A stretch of DNA of 64,000 nt from NCBI RefSeq assembly GCF_037969765.1, contig NZ_CP150207.1, positions 1,784,001 through 1,848,000 on the forward strand, written 5' to 3'. Made by a program: the position numbers and the translations under genes. Within the stretch, counting starts at the first letter, position 1. Each line of letters starts with the position of its first letter. Source of the stretch: Paenibacillus sp. FSL W8-0186 (lineage in GTDB: Bacteria; Bacillota; Bacilli; Paenibacillales; Paenibacillaceae). Below the pieces are notes generated by a model. It worked only from the letters and a program-made list of their open reading frames with translations. It was not told where the DNA came from and did no database searches. Below, one piece after another: positions 33,346 to 42,519 of this stretch.

Positions 33346-34803
33346 ATGTCGATCCGGTTACGTCTAACCGCGTGGTATACGGGGATTTTAGCGATTACGC
33401 TGATTATGTTCGGCGCATCCATATATGGAATAGTAAGATATAACATTTTTCTGGAAGTGAAGAAGAAGGTCGAGGAGCACGGGGCTCAGATTGAAAAATC
33501 CCAGAATGTCAGCCTGTCTCAAGGGCTGGATCTGCAAATGGACCGCAACCAAATCCTCCGTTTAGAGGATGCCCGCATCTTCTGGCAGCTGAACAATTAT
33601 GTCAAAAATTCCATGCGCATTTCCGAAGGCATGCTGAACCGCGAAATGGTCTTCCCGGTTCCTGACATCGATCAGATCGGCAAAAAAGGTGTGTTTCAGA
33701 GCATCACCATCAATGGAAACTCTTATATGCTGTATGAACGGCCGCTTGTTTACGGCAATACGATCGTCGGTCTGCTCCAGCTTGCCGCGGATACCAATGC
33801 GGAGAACCGGATCATGGATCAGCTGAAAACCGTGCTGCTGTTCGGATCATTTATTACGATTGCCGTAGCAAGCACATTCGGCTTATTCTTGGCCCGGCAG
33901 TCGATGGCGCCCATCGGCAAGGTTATCGAGGCAGCCAATGGGATTCAGAAGGGGACGGACCTGAGCGTCCGCATAGAATATGATGGACCCAGCGATGAGA
34001 TCGGCAGGCTGATCGGCACCGTAAACAACATGCTGGCTCGGACAGAAGGGTTCTATAAGGAGCTGGATGAGGCGTATGCGAACCAGCGCCGCTTCGTATC
34101 CGATGCTTCGCATGAGCTGAGAACGCCGCTGACCACCATTCGGGGGAACGTTGATCTGCTGAAAAAAATCTGGGTTCGTGAGGGCGAGGAGCCGGGGGCG
34201 ATGGATGAGGAGCAGCTCCGCAAATTCTCTCTAGAAGCCGTAAGCGATATCGCCGACGAGTCTGAGCGGATGAGCCGCCTGATCAATGATATGCTGTCGC
34301 TCGCCCGGGCCGATGCCGGGCAGACGATCGAGAAGCAGCCGCAGATGCTGGGCCCGATCGTGGAGGAGGTCGTACGGCGGGCCAATTTCTTGCCGCGCAA
34401 GGCTTTATGGCTGCAGGGGGATTTAACGGCCATCCAGGACGCCTGCATCGACGGCAATAAAGATTATCTGCAGCAAATGCTGTTCATTTTTATTGAGAAC
34501 GCCTTTAAGTATACTCCCGAAGGGCAAGTCGTCATCGATGCGGTCAAATCGGGCAACCAGGTCGGCATCCGGATCAAGGACAGCGGAATCGGCATGGATC
34601 GCAGCGAAATTCCGCAGATTTTCGAACGCTTCTACCGGGCGGATCCATCCCGGGGAGTCACTCAGGGTACGGGGCTGGGCCTTTCTATTGCGAAATGGAT
34701 TATCGATGAGCATCAGGGCTCAGTCGAGGTGGTAACCCGGCGCGGCGAGGGAACAACTTTTGTGATCTGGCTCCCTGTTGTCTTTAACGACCAGCCGGAA
34801 TAG
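33346..34803 (+). CDS. Sensor histidine kinase, HAMP/HisKA type
   Basis: The protein has 485 residues. Two TM helices (about 10-30 and 163-183) flank an extracytoplasmic domain of about 130 residues. HAMP follows, then HisKA with phospho-His256 in SDASHELRTPLTTIRG, and HATPase_c with an IENAFKYTPEG N-box, DSGIGM and GTGLGLSIAKWI. It is an EnvZ-type kinase and phosphorylates the regulator just upstream. The signal is unknown; envelope or secretion stress is suggested by the flanking htrA. Confidence 0.92.
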   Translation: MSIRLRLTAWYTGILAITLIMFGASIYGIVRYNIFLEVKKKVEEHGAQIEKSQNVSLSQGLDLQMDRNQILRLEDARIFWQLNNYVKNSMRISEGMLNREMVFPVPDIDQIGKKGVFQSITINGNSYMLYERPLVYGNTIVGLLQLAADTNAENRIMDQLKTVLLFGSFITIAVASTFGLFLARQSMAPIGKVIEAANGIQKGTDLSVRIEYDGPSDEIGRLIGTVNNMLARTEGFYKELDEAYANQRRFVSDASHELRTPLTTIRGNVDLLKKIWVREGEEPGAMDEEQLRKFSLEAVSDIADESERMSRLINDMLSLARADAGQTIEKQPQMLGPIVEEVVRRANFLPRKALWLQGDLTAIQDACIDGNKDYLQQMLFIFIENAFKYTPEGQVVIDAVKSGNQVGIRIKDSGIGMDRSEIPQIFERFYRADPSRGVTQGTGLGLSIAKWIIDEHQGSVEVVTRRGEGTTFVIWLPVVFNDQPE

Positions 34804-34879
34804 GCTATAATTAAGATTGTTGCCCTTTAATCAGGATCCGGTTTGGATACGAGGGAACAAGAAAGCGAGGGTGCAAATC

Positions 34880-35830
34880 ATGGAAGTGATCAAAATTTCG
34901 CCGCGCGGTTATTGTTACGGGGTCGTTGACGCGATGGTGCTTGCCCGGCAAGCCGCCAAGAATCTCGATTTGCCGCGGCCGATATATATACTGGGAATGA
35001 TTGTCCACAACAGTCATGTGACTCAATCCTTTGAGGATGAAGGAATCATCACGCTTGACGGTCCGAACCGTCTGGATATACTCAGTCAGGTGGAGAGCGG
35101 CACGGTGATTTTTACCGCTCATGGGGTATCGCCTGAAGTGCGGAAAATCGCCCGTGATAAAGGGCTGACTACGGTCGACGCCACTTGCCCGGACGTGACC
35201 AAGACGCATGTCTTGATCGAGGAGAAGGTCGCAGAAGGGTACGAAATCATTTACATCGGCAAGAAAGGACATCCTGAGCCGGAAGGGGCGATTGGGGTTG
35301 CGCCAGAGCACGTGCATTTGATCGAGAAGGAAGAGGAGATCGATGCATTGAATATCGCTTCGGACCGGATCGTCATCACGAACCAGACGACGATGAGCCA
35401 ATGGGATATCAAGCATATTATGAAGAAGCTGCTGGAGAGGTTTCCGGGAGCAGAGATTCATAATGAAATATGCCTGGCAACCCAGGTGCGGCAGGAGGCG
35501 GTAGCCGAGCAGGCCGGGCAGGCGGATCTCGTTATCGTTGTAGGCGATCCGCGCAGCAACAACTCCAACCGTCTCGCCCAAGTGTCGGAGGAGATAGCCG
35601 GGGTAAAGGCTTATCGGATTTCCGATGTAACCGAACTGAAGCGCGAATGGCTGGAGGGAGTCGGCAAAGTGGCCGTCACCTCGGGGGCGTCTACGCCGAC
35701 GCCGATTACGAAGGAGGTTATCGCTTATTTGGAGCAGTATGACCCGAATAACGCGGATACCTGGGAGATCGTACGGACGGTGAATATGCAGAAGCTGCTG
35801 CCGCCCGTGAAGGCTGCCAAGAAATCTTAA
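34880..35830 (+). CDS. ispH: 4-Hydroxy-3-methylbut-2-enyl diphosphate reductase
   Basis: The protein has 316 residues and performs the last step of the MEP isoprenoid pathway, reducing HMBPP to IPP and DMAPP. The three Fe-S cysteines are Cys12 ([10 protein letters not shown]), the Cys in DATCPDVTK and the Cys in [10 protein letters not shown]. Substrate contacts include [12 protein letters not shown] and GHPEPEG. The start is the ATG at 34880, with AAGCGAGGG about 8 bases before it. It stands alone between a two-component pair and a terminator. Confidence 0.96.
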   Translation: MEVIKISPRGYCYGVVDAMVLARQAAKNLDLPRPIYILGMIVHNSHVTQSFEDEGIITLDGPNRLDILSQVESGTVIFTAHGVSPEVRKIARDKGLTTVDATCPDVTKTHVLIEEKVAEGYEIIYIGKKGHPEPEGAIGVAPEHVHLIEKEEEIDALNIASDRIVITNQTTMSQWDIKHIMKKLLERFPGAEIHNEICLATQVRQEAVAEQAGQADLVIVVGDPRSNNSNRLAQVSEEIAGVKAYRISDVTELKREWLEGVGKVAVTSGASTPTPITKEVIAYLEQYDPNNADTWEIVRTVNMQKLLPPVKAAKKS

Positions 35831-35850
35831 TATGCGGAATCATTCCTAAG

Positions 35851-35897
35851 AAGCCGTCTCGATGGCCGGGTATATTGGCCGGAAGAGACGGCTTTTT
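35851..35897 (+). terminator. Terminator of ispH
   Basis: AAGCCGTCTC pairs with GAGACGGCTT, with an inner GGCCGG/CCGG segment, followed by TTTTTG. Confidence 0.9.
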
Positions 35898-35962
35898 GCT
35901 GTTGTTCGCGGCGGGGATGGAACGAGAGCTGAATGCGTCCATAAAGTCATAAAAGTGTTGTA

Positions 35963-35988
35963 AATAGCATAATTGGTCTATTGCTATT
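35963..35988. repeat. Inverted repeat ahead of the yesM-like gene
   Basis: AATAGCA and TGCTATT are exact complements with 12 bases between, in the upstream region of the sensor kinase gene. It could be a regulator site. No clear promoter was assigned. Confidence 0.3.
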
Positions 35989-36104
35989 CCCTGTTGGAGT
36001 TGTGACCGCATAAAACGGGTGGAAAAAACAAAATTTGCAGATGGATAATGGATCCTGTCCCGATTAGACTGAAAGAAAGACAACGAGAGTATGGGGGCTA
36101 AATT

Positions 36105-37886
36105 ATGCTTTGGAAGCGGCTATCTTATCATCATAAATTATTTATTGTGCTCATTATCGCCAGCAGTTTGCCCGTCTTATTGCTGGGAACGATCGCTTAC
36201 AAAAAATCCTCGGAAACTTTAATGCAGCAGACAGAGCAGGACTTGCAGATTATTGCCAGGCAATTAATTACGGCGATCGAGAAGCAGGTTAGCGACTTCG
36301 ACCGCTTCAGCATTTTGCCTTACTATATGCCGGAAGCGTTTACAATATTTAATCAGCCTTACGTTCCCCAGGAAGAATGGGGCTCCGCGGAGCTGAATGC
36401 GCAGAAACAGCTCATTCGCTTGATGAGCGCCTATCCCTCGATTAACAAGTCGATCAAAGGAATGGTGTTCTACGGAATGAACGAAAGCATCAGCGGTTAC
36501 CGGCTCAGCGGCTCATCTACCATGAACAAAAATTATGATGTGACTGAAGAAAAGTGGTACCAGGAGGCTCTGGAGAAAAACGGGGGATTTGTCGTCTCGG
36601 GCGTACACGAGGTTAAACAATTCGAAGGAGAAGTTTTCAAGGCCGTAACGGTGTCCAGATTGCTGCTGGACGAGCAAATGCGGCCTCTTGCCGTCATTGC
36701 TATCCACATTTCTCCCGATTTCATCGAGAGAATCATTACCTCCTCGCAGCTCCGCGATACGGTCGTCACGGTCGTCGATGCGGACAATCAGCTGGTCTAT
36801 GCTTCGGACGAACAATTGGCGGCTCATTTGCTGGAGCATCCACTGGACAGCGGCGCGGATGGAACGTGGATTGCCGACAGCAGTCTAGAACAACGAAATG
36901 TGAAATACAGCGGCGTTGTAAGGATGAACAAGTATTTAGGCTGGACGATTTATATGGGCAAAAATCAAACTGATATTCTGCAGGGAACGAGCAAGATACG
37001 CCAATATACCGTCGTAATCGCCACTGTGCTGATGTTCGCCTCGGCGGCGGTATCTTGGCTGCTGGCCAACGGCTTGGCTGGACCGATTCGCCGCTTAATC
37101 CGTTCCATGCGCAATGTGGAGACCGGCCGATTCGAAATTCTTGAGGCGCCCAACCGGTATGACGAAATCGGCCAGCTGCATTTAAGCTATGTCCGGATGG
37201 TCAAACGTCTAAATGAGCTGATCCACTCGATTGCCGAAAAGGAAAGGCAGAAGCGGAAGGCGGAGCTGTACGCGCTGCGGGTCAGGATACAGCCTCACTT
37301 TTTGTATAATACGCTGAATTCCATTCGGATGCTGGCCATATTACAGCAGTCTCCGCAAATCGCCAAGCTGATCCATTCGCTAAACCGTTTGCTGCAATCC
37401 TATCTCAAGCTGAATGATGAGCTGATGCCGCTCTCCAGAGAAATCGAGCTCCTGCAGGACTACGAGAAGCTGATGGATTTGCGGTATACGAATACTTTTG
37501 AAGTGAAGTGGGACATCCCGGATTCGTTGGCGGATGCAGGCATACCGGCCATGCTGCTTCAGCCGGTTTTGGAAAATTCAATTTTTCATGCTTCCAGGGG
37601 ACTAAGCCGTATTTTGATGATTATCATCAGGGCGCGTCTATTGGAGGATGGCCGTACCTTATGCATTGAGATCATGGATGACGGAACAGGAATTACCGAG
37701 GAGCAAATCGAGAACCTGCTGCAGGAAAGGCGGGAAGACGATTGCGCTAATATTGGAATAAACAATGTGAATGACCGGATACGGCTATGGTTCGGCCGAG
37801 AATACGGTCTGACGCTGAGACGTTTGGCGCCGGGAACGGCAGTTATAGTTACAATACCCTATAAACCGGTAAGGAAGGAGATTTAG
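36105..37886 (+). CDS. YesM-type sensor histidine kinase
   Basis: The protein has 593 residues. TM1 (about 12-32) and TM2 (about 305-325) bracket a large dCache-like extracellular domain. HAMP follows, then the His_kinase domain with phospho-His398 in RIQPHFLYNTLNSIRML, and HATPase_c with LQPVLENSIFH and DDGTGI. The family senses extracellular sugars and works with an AraC-type regulator. The regulator gene begins one base after its stop. Confidence 0.93.
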   Translation: MLWKRLSYHHKLFIVLIIASSLPVLLLGTIAYKKSSETLMQQTEQDLQIIARQLITAIEKQVSDFDRFSILPYYMPEAFTIFNQPYVPQEEWGSAELNAQKQLIRLMSAYPSINKSIKGMVFYGMNESISGYRLSGSSTMNKNYDVTEEKWYQEALEKNGGFVVSGVHEVKQFEGEVFKAVTVSRLLLDEQMRPLAVIAIHISPDFIERIITSSQLRDTVVTVVDADNQLVYASDEQLAAHLLEHPLDSGADGTWIADSSLEQRNVKYSGVVRMNKYLGWTIYMGKNQTDILQGTSKIRQYTVVIATVLMFASAAVSWLLANGLAGPIRRLIRSMRNVETGRFEILEAPNRYDEIGQLHLSYVRMVKRLNELIHSIAEKERQKRKAELYALRVRIQPHFLYNTLNSIRMLAILQQSPQIAKLIHSLNRLLQSYLKLNDELMPLSREIELLQDYEKLMDLRYTNTFEVKWDIPDSLADAGIPAMLLQPVLENSIFHASRGLSRILMIIIRARLLEDGRTLCIEIMDDGTGITEEQIENLLQERREDDCANIGINNVNDRIRLWFGREYGLTLRRLAPGTAVIVTIPYKPVRKEI

Positions 37887-37887
37887 G

Positions 37888-39084
37888 ATGTGGAATCTTC
37901 TTGTCGTTGAGGATGAAGCGATTGTCAGAATGGGATTGCGTTACATGGTGGATTGGGAGGCGCAGGGCGTATGCTGGAAAGCTGAGGCTTCCAATGGAGA
38001 AGAAGCGGTGAAGGTACTGGAAGCCGAGGACATCCACATCGTGATGACCGACATTCGCATGCCTGGCATGGACGGGCTCGATCTAGGCAGGTATATCCGC
38101 GAGAAACATGGCGGGCATATACAGGTTATCTATTTAAGCAGCTATGACGATTTTCCCTATGTCAAAGAGGCGATTCGCCTTGGAGCGCTGGATTATCTCC
38201 ACAAGCCTACCATGGACGAGAAGGAAGTGACAGCAGCGCTTCGCAAAGCTATTCAGCTGTTGGAGCAGAGCACGGCGAGGGCACCTGAAAGAAAGTGGTC
38301 AGAGGATGAGCGGAACGATTGGTTCGTTTCTTTGCTGGATGCTTACACGTATCCCCAAAAAATGCTGCTTCCCGAGCTTGCGGAAGGACAGTTTAACGAG
38401 GGGCTGTGGATTACCGCAATGCGGCTTCGCGATGATGCAGCTGACCATATGGCCGCGGCCTCTGCCAGGGATCATCTCAAATTCATGTCCATTCGGTATT
38501 TGATCGACGAATATGTAGCCAGGGACTGGGGAGGTATTGTGTTTCACCGCAATCACCGCGAAATACTATGGCTGGCGCCGGCCAAATCCAAGGAAGGCCT
38601 GGAGGATCACCAGAGCAAGGAGCAGTACCTGGACAGGCTGCGGAGCAAAGTTTTCGAGCTGCTCAACGCCTCAATCATTTACTCCTGCAGTTCGGTCTAT
38701 GATGATTTTCGGCAAATACCGGAAGCATACCTGGAGGTTGAGCTGAAGTTCCCGGTGAATCAGCAGAGCGACAGCCTGCATGTCAGGTTAGCTAAAGAAT
38801 ATGTCGATAACCATCTGCTAGAGGATATTACCTTGATGAAGGTAGCGGAATCCATTCCGATCAGCTCGAGTTACTTGAGCCGGATTTTCTTGAAGGAAGT
38901 AGGAGAGAGTTTTAGCGATTACGTCATACGCAACAAAGTGATATACGCCCAAAAGCTGCTGCGGGAAACGAATAAGAAGATCTACGAAATCAGTGAAATT
39001 CTGAGTTATACGAACCCGCACTATTTCAGCAAGCTGTTCAAGGAACGAACCGGTATGACCCCGCTGGAGTATCGGAACCGTTAG
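37888..39084 (+). CDS. YesN-type AraC-family response regulator
   Basis: The protein has 398 residues. The receiver has phospho-Asp55 in IVMTDIRMPGMDG and LHKPT with the conserved Lys. A linker of about 150 residues follows, then two HTH units of AraC type at the C-terminus (about 300-398; SSSYLSRIFLKEVGESFSDYV and YFSKLFKERTGMTPLEYR). It likely activates the downstream ABC/glycosidase operon in response to the neighbouring kinase. Confidence 0.92.
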   Translation: MWNLLVVEDEAIVRMGLRYMVDWEAQGVCWKAEASNGEEAVKVLEAEDIHIVMTDIRMPGMDGLDLGRYIREKHGGHIQVIYLSSYDDFPYVKEAIRLGALDYLHKPTMDEKEVTAALRKAIQLLEQSTARAPERKWSEDERNDWFVSLLDAYTYPQKMLLPELAEGQFNEGLWITAMRLRDDAADHMAAASARDHLKFMSIRYLIDEYVARDWGGIVFHRNHREILWLAPAKSKEGLEDHQSKEQYLDRLRSKVFELLNASIIYSCSSVYDDFRQIPEAYLEVELKFPVNQQSDSLHVRLAKEYVDNHLLEDITLMKVAESIPISSSYLSRIFLKEVGESFSDYVIRNKVIYAQKLLRETNKKIYEISEILSYTNPHYFSKLFKERTGMTPLEYRNR

Positions 39085-39280
39085 TGCATAGGAATGTAGG
39101 AAACAGCATGATTCGTCTATTTCAGGAGAAAAATGCCCGGTTTACGGGCGGAGCAAGACGATATGATCGCGTAGAAAATGACATGCTTCCCTCATACCCG
39201 GCACGGCTTCTCGGTAGTAGACTTAGAAGCAAGCCAATAGGCAGCCATGACTTAAGAACATCAAAAGAGGGGGTTATTCA

Positions 39281-40579
39281 ATGAATAGGAAACGTATTTC
39301 AGCCATGCTTGCGGTCGTGATGTCAGCCGTCCTGATGTTATCGGCCTGCGGCGGAGGGGCAGGTACGGAGAAAGCTTCCGGCAGCAGCGGCTCCGGCAGT
39401 GGGGAAGGGCAGAAGACTACGGTAACGGTTTGGGTGCTCAATGATCAGAATTCTTATCTGGAGCCGATCATCAAAGCATTCCAGAGCGAAAATCCGGATA
39501 TTAAAGTGGAGCCTACTTATTATGGAACAGACCCGTTAAAGGAATCGCTGAAGGTAGCGGCGTCTTCCAAAACGCTGCCCGATATGTGGTTCACCTGGGG
39601 CGGCTCGCTCGGCTCCTTTTACCCGGAGAACGGCCTGGCTATGGATTTGACGCAGGTTGCGGCAGACCATGGATGGGAGAACATTTATAATCCTGCTGCA
39701 CTTGATTTGGTTCAATATGACGGCAAAACCTACGGGGTGCCGTTCCATCTAGCATCTCTCTCGGTCTTCTATCCGAAGGAGCTGTATGCAAAATTGAATT
39801 TAACGCCGCCGGCTACGTTCGCCGAATTCGAGGGGCAATTGCAATTGATGAAAGATCAGGGGATTACGCCGTTTGCCGTTGGCGGCAAAGGCGGCTGGAT
39901 GCTGATGCGCTGGGTGGAGCAGCTTATTGAGCATTACGGCGGAACCGAGCTTCATGACCGGTTGAACGCGCTGGAAGCCTCCTGGGATGATCCGGCCGTC
40001 GTTCAGACTTTCCAGAAGCTGAAGGATTGGTCCGATAAAGGCTATTTCGAGAAAGGCTTCATCACCCTGGACCCGCTTGAAGCGGAAACGCCGATGTATC
40101 ATGGGCAGCAAGGCTTTGCGCTAGAGGGGGCATGGGTTGATCTGAGCATTAGCCAGGCTGGAGCGGATCCTAACGATTTCGGCACCTTTAAATTCCCGAC
40201 GGACCAGGAGCCAGTCCGGATGTCGAGCTTTGCGGAAATGTTCCAGATTAACGCAGGATCTGAACCACAGGTGCAGGAAGCAGCCTTGAAATTGGCTGAA
40301 TATATTACCGGCGAGGAAGTCGTAAATGAATATATCGATGTATACGGCTCTCCGGCCTTGAAGCAGTTCAAAACTTCGGAGCAGTCTCCACATACGTCCG
40401 AGATGGCGGAAATGATCAAGGGCGGTAATTTCCTGATCGCGGATCAAGCGCTGCCCCAGACGGTTGTACAGAAGCTGTTTGAAGCTCAGGATGCAGTCAT
40501 TTTGAATGAATGGACGCCAGAACAGGCTGCGAAGGAAATTCAGAAGGCAGCTGAGTCGTACAAGAGCAACAGCAACTAG
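39281..40579 (+). CDS. Sugar ABC transporter solute-binding lipoprotein
   Basis: The protein has 432 residues. A lipoprotein signal ends at LSACGG, so the Cys is lipidated and anchors the protein outside the membrane. A Gly/Ser-rich linker is followed by the type-I/cluster D binding-protein fold (family 1), seen in VWVLNDQNSYLEPIIKAF and PDMWFTWGGSLG. It delivers an oligosaccharide to the two permeases downstream. The ATPase is not encoded here and is presumably the shared MsmX-type. Confidence 0.9.
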   Translation: MNRKRISAMLAVVMSAVLMLSACGGGAGTEKASGSSGSGSGEGQKTTVTVWVLNDQNSYLEPIIKAFQSENPDIKVEPTYYGTDPLKESLKVAASSKTLPDMWFTWGGSLGSFYPENGLAMDLTQVAADHGWENIYNPAALDLVQYDGKTYGVPFHLASLSVFYPKELYAKLNLTPPATFAEFEGQLQLMKDQGITPFAVGGKGGWMLMRWVEQLIEHYGGTELHDRLNALEASWDDPAVVQTFQKLKDWSDKGYFEKGFITLDPLEAETPMYHGQQGFALEGAWVDLSISQAGADPNDFGTFKFPTDQEPVRMSSFAEMFQINAGSEPQVQEAALKLAEYITGEEVVNEYIDVYGSPALKQFKTSEQSPHTSEMAEMIKGGNFLIADQALPQTVVQKLFEAQDAVILNEWTPEQAAKEIQKAAESYKSNSN

Positions 40580-40601
40580 AAGTGGCAGCAGCATAGCTTG
40601 G

Positions 40602-40627
40602 GAGAACAGCCGGAAGGCTGTTCTCTT
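40602..40627 (+). terminator. Intra-operon hairpin after the binding protein
   Basis: GAGAACAGCC pairs with GGCTGTTCTC around GGAA, followed by TTGG. The weak T-tract suggests partial termination, commonly used to make binding protein in excess of permeases. Confidence 0.6.
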
Positions 40628-40768
40628 GGATATCAGAAAGCAATAAGCACGGAGCTTTAGCTTCTTGATATCACAAGGAATACTACCGCAAAAAGCGGTC
40701 GGGCTCCATAGAAAGTACGTTGTTAAACGTGTTTCTTATGCTGGGGCCTTGTGCGAGGGAGGCAAGGT

Positions 40769-41644
40769 ATGAAACTCAAAGCTTGGAAGCCGTGGACGTT
40801 TCTGCTGCCGGCGCTGCTCATTTATCTCGCCGTCATCGTGGCGCCATCGCTGTATACACTTCAGCTCAGCTTTTACAAGTGGAATGGGATATCTCCGGAC
40901 AAGCAGTTTGTCGGATTGCAAAACTACATTTATTTGCTGACTGAGGATACCGTATTTCAGACGGCCTTGAAAAACAACGTGTTGTGGCTGGCCGGTTCAT
41001 TAACGATCATTATCGGACTAGGATTGTTGTTCGCCCTGCTGCTAAACCGGAAAATAAAGGGCAGATCGCTGTTTCGCGGCGTGTTTTATTTTCCTTATGT
41101 ATTATCAGGCATTATCGTCGCCCTCATGTGGACCTGGCTGTATCATCCAACGAGGGGATTTTTCAATACGGTGCTGGAGGCCATCGGGCTGGGGAATTTG
41201 GCTCACACGTGGCTGGCCGATCCGAAAACCGCTCTATATGCGGTGTTTATTGCCGCAGTATGGCAGGGCGTAGGGCTGCCAATGGTTCTATTTCTTGCCG
41301 GCCTGCAGAGCATTCCGAAGGACTGCTATGAGGCGGCGATTATCGACGGAGCCAGACCGATGCAATCGTTTCGCTTCATCACGATCCCGCTGCTCAGCGA
41401 AACATTCGTCATCGTGTTCGCGACGACAATGGTTAATGCCATGAAGGTATATGACATCATCTACGGCATGACGGCCGGCGGGCCGGCACAGAGCACGCAG
41501 GTGCTCTCTTCATGGATGTATTATCAGACGTTTAAATTCAACAATATCGGCGTAGGATCGGCTATTTCGTGGTTCCTTGTCCTGGTCGCAATGGCTGTTA
41601 TCATTCCTTACGTCTTCTATACAAACAAGAAATCGCATCTGTGA
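40769..41644 (+). CDS. Sugar ABC transporter permease (MalF/UgpA type)
   Basis: The protein has 291 residues and six TM helices. The EAA loop of the sugar permease family is YEAAIIDGARPMQSFRFITIPLL. The start is the ATG at 40769 with GGGAGG nine bases upstream. It pairs with the next gene to form the membrane channel. No ATPase gene is nearby. Confidence 0.92.
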   Translation: MKLKAWKPWTFLLPALLIYLAVIVAPSLYTLQLSFYKWNGISPDKQFVGLQNYIYLLTEDTVFQTALKNNVLWLAGSLTIIIGLGLLFALLLNRKIKGRSLFRGVFYFPYVLSGIIVALMWTWLYHPTRGFFNTVLEAIGLGNLAHTWLADPKTALYAVFIAAVWQGVGLPMVLFLAGLQSIPKDCYEAAIIDGARPMQSFRFITIPLLSETFVIVFATTMVNAMKVYDIIYGMTAGGPAQSTQVLSSWMYYQTFKFNNIGVGSAISWFLVLVAMAVIIPYVFYTNKKSHL

Positions 41645-41670
41645 TTTTCGGGAAAGAGGGTGAAGTCCCT

Positions 41671-42501
41671 ATGGAAGAAGTACAACAATCCGCTGTTTCG
41701 AAGGCGGCTACCTATATATTACTCATCGTCCTGAGCCTGCTCTTTCTTATTCCTATCGCGTTTATCGTCATGACGGCCTTGAAATCCAATGCCGATTTGA
41801 TGAGAAATCCGGTGTACCGTTTGCCGGAAGTGTTCCAATGGAGCAATTTCGCGGAGGCCTGGGATAAGATGAAGCTGTATATCCGCAATAGTCTCGTTAT
41901 TTCCGTCGTGAAGGTTCCGATTGGGATTCTGATTGAAGCGCTGGCTGCCTACGCGCTGACCCGGATGGGGTTCAAATGGGCAAACGCACTGTTTGCGGTA
42001 TTTCTGGTCGGCATGATGATCCCGTTCCAGGCAACGTTAGTTCCGCTCAATATGATGCTCAATTATTTCGGGCTTGAAAATACGTATCCTGGTATTTTTA
42101 TCGTGTACATCGGCTTTGGGATTCCGTTTGGCATTATGGTGCTGAGAGGCTTTCTTCGCTCCATTCCGAAGGAATTGGATGAGGCGGCTTATATTGACGG
42201 ATGCGCGGAGCTGGGGAAATTTTTCCGCATTATACTGCCGATCGCGATGCCGGCGATTGCGACCTTGATCATTCTCGACTTTCTGTCGACCTGGAATGAA
42301 TTTTTGCTGGCGCAAATTTTTATTACGAAGGATTCGATGCAGCCGGTTACGGCAGGCCTGCTTACGTTTCAGGGCCAGCATTCCACGAACTATACGCTGC
42401 TGAGCGCGGGCGTGCTTATATCGATCGTACCGATTTTGGCTGTCTACTTGTTCTTTCAGAAATATTTCGTTTCGGGGATGGCCGGAGCCGTAAAAGGCTA
42501 A
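41671..42501 (+). CDS. Sugar ABC transporter permease (MalG/UgpE type)
   Basis: The protein has 276 residues and six TM helices. The EAA loop is LDEAAYIDGCAELGKFFRIILP. The start is the ATG at 41671 after AGAGGGTGAAG. It partners the MalF-type permease. The stop is about 15 bases before the glycosidase gene, so the operon continues. Confidence 0.92.
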   Translation: MEEVQQSAVSKAATYILLIVLSLLFLIPIAFIVMTALKSNADLMRNPVYRLPEVFQWSNFAEAWDKMKLYIRNSLVISVVKVPIGILIEALAAYALTRMGFKWANALFAVFLVGMMIPFQATLVPLNMMLNYFGLENTYPGIFIVYIGFGIPFGIMVLRGFLRSIPKELDEAAYIDGCAELGKFFRIILPIAMPAIATLIILDFLSTWNEFLLAQIFITKDSMQPVTAGLLTFQGQHSTNYTLLSAGVLISIVPILAVYLFFQKYFVSGMAGAVKG

Positions 42502-42519
42502 CGAAAAGGAGGATACATG

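Noticed and set aside
39084..39284. 66-residue frame between the YesN-type regulator and the binding protein
   Set aside because: It lacks an RBS, has no domain or TM pattern, and overlaps the next gene's start.
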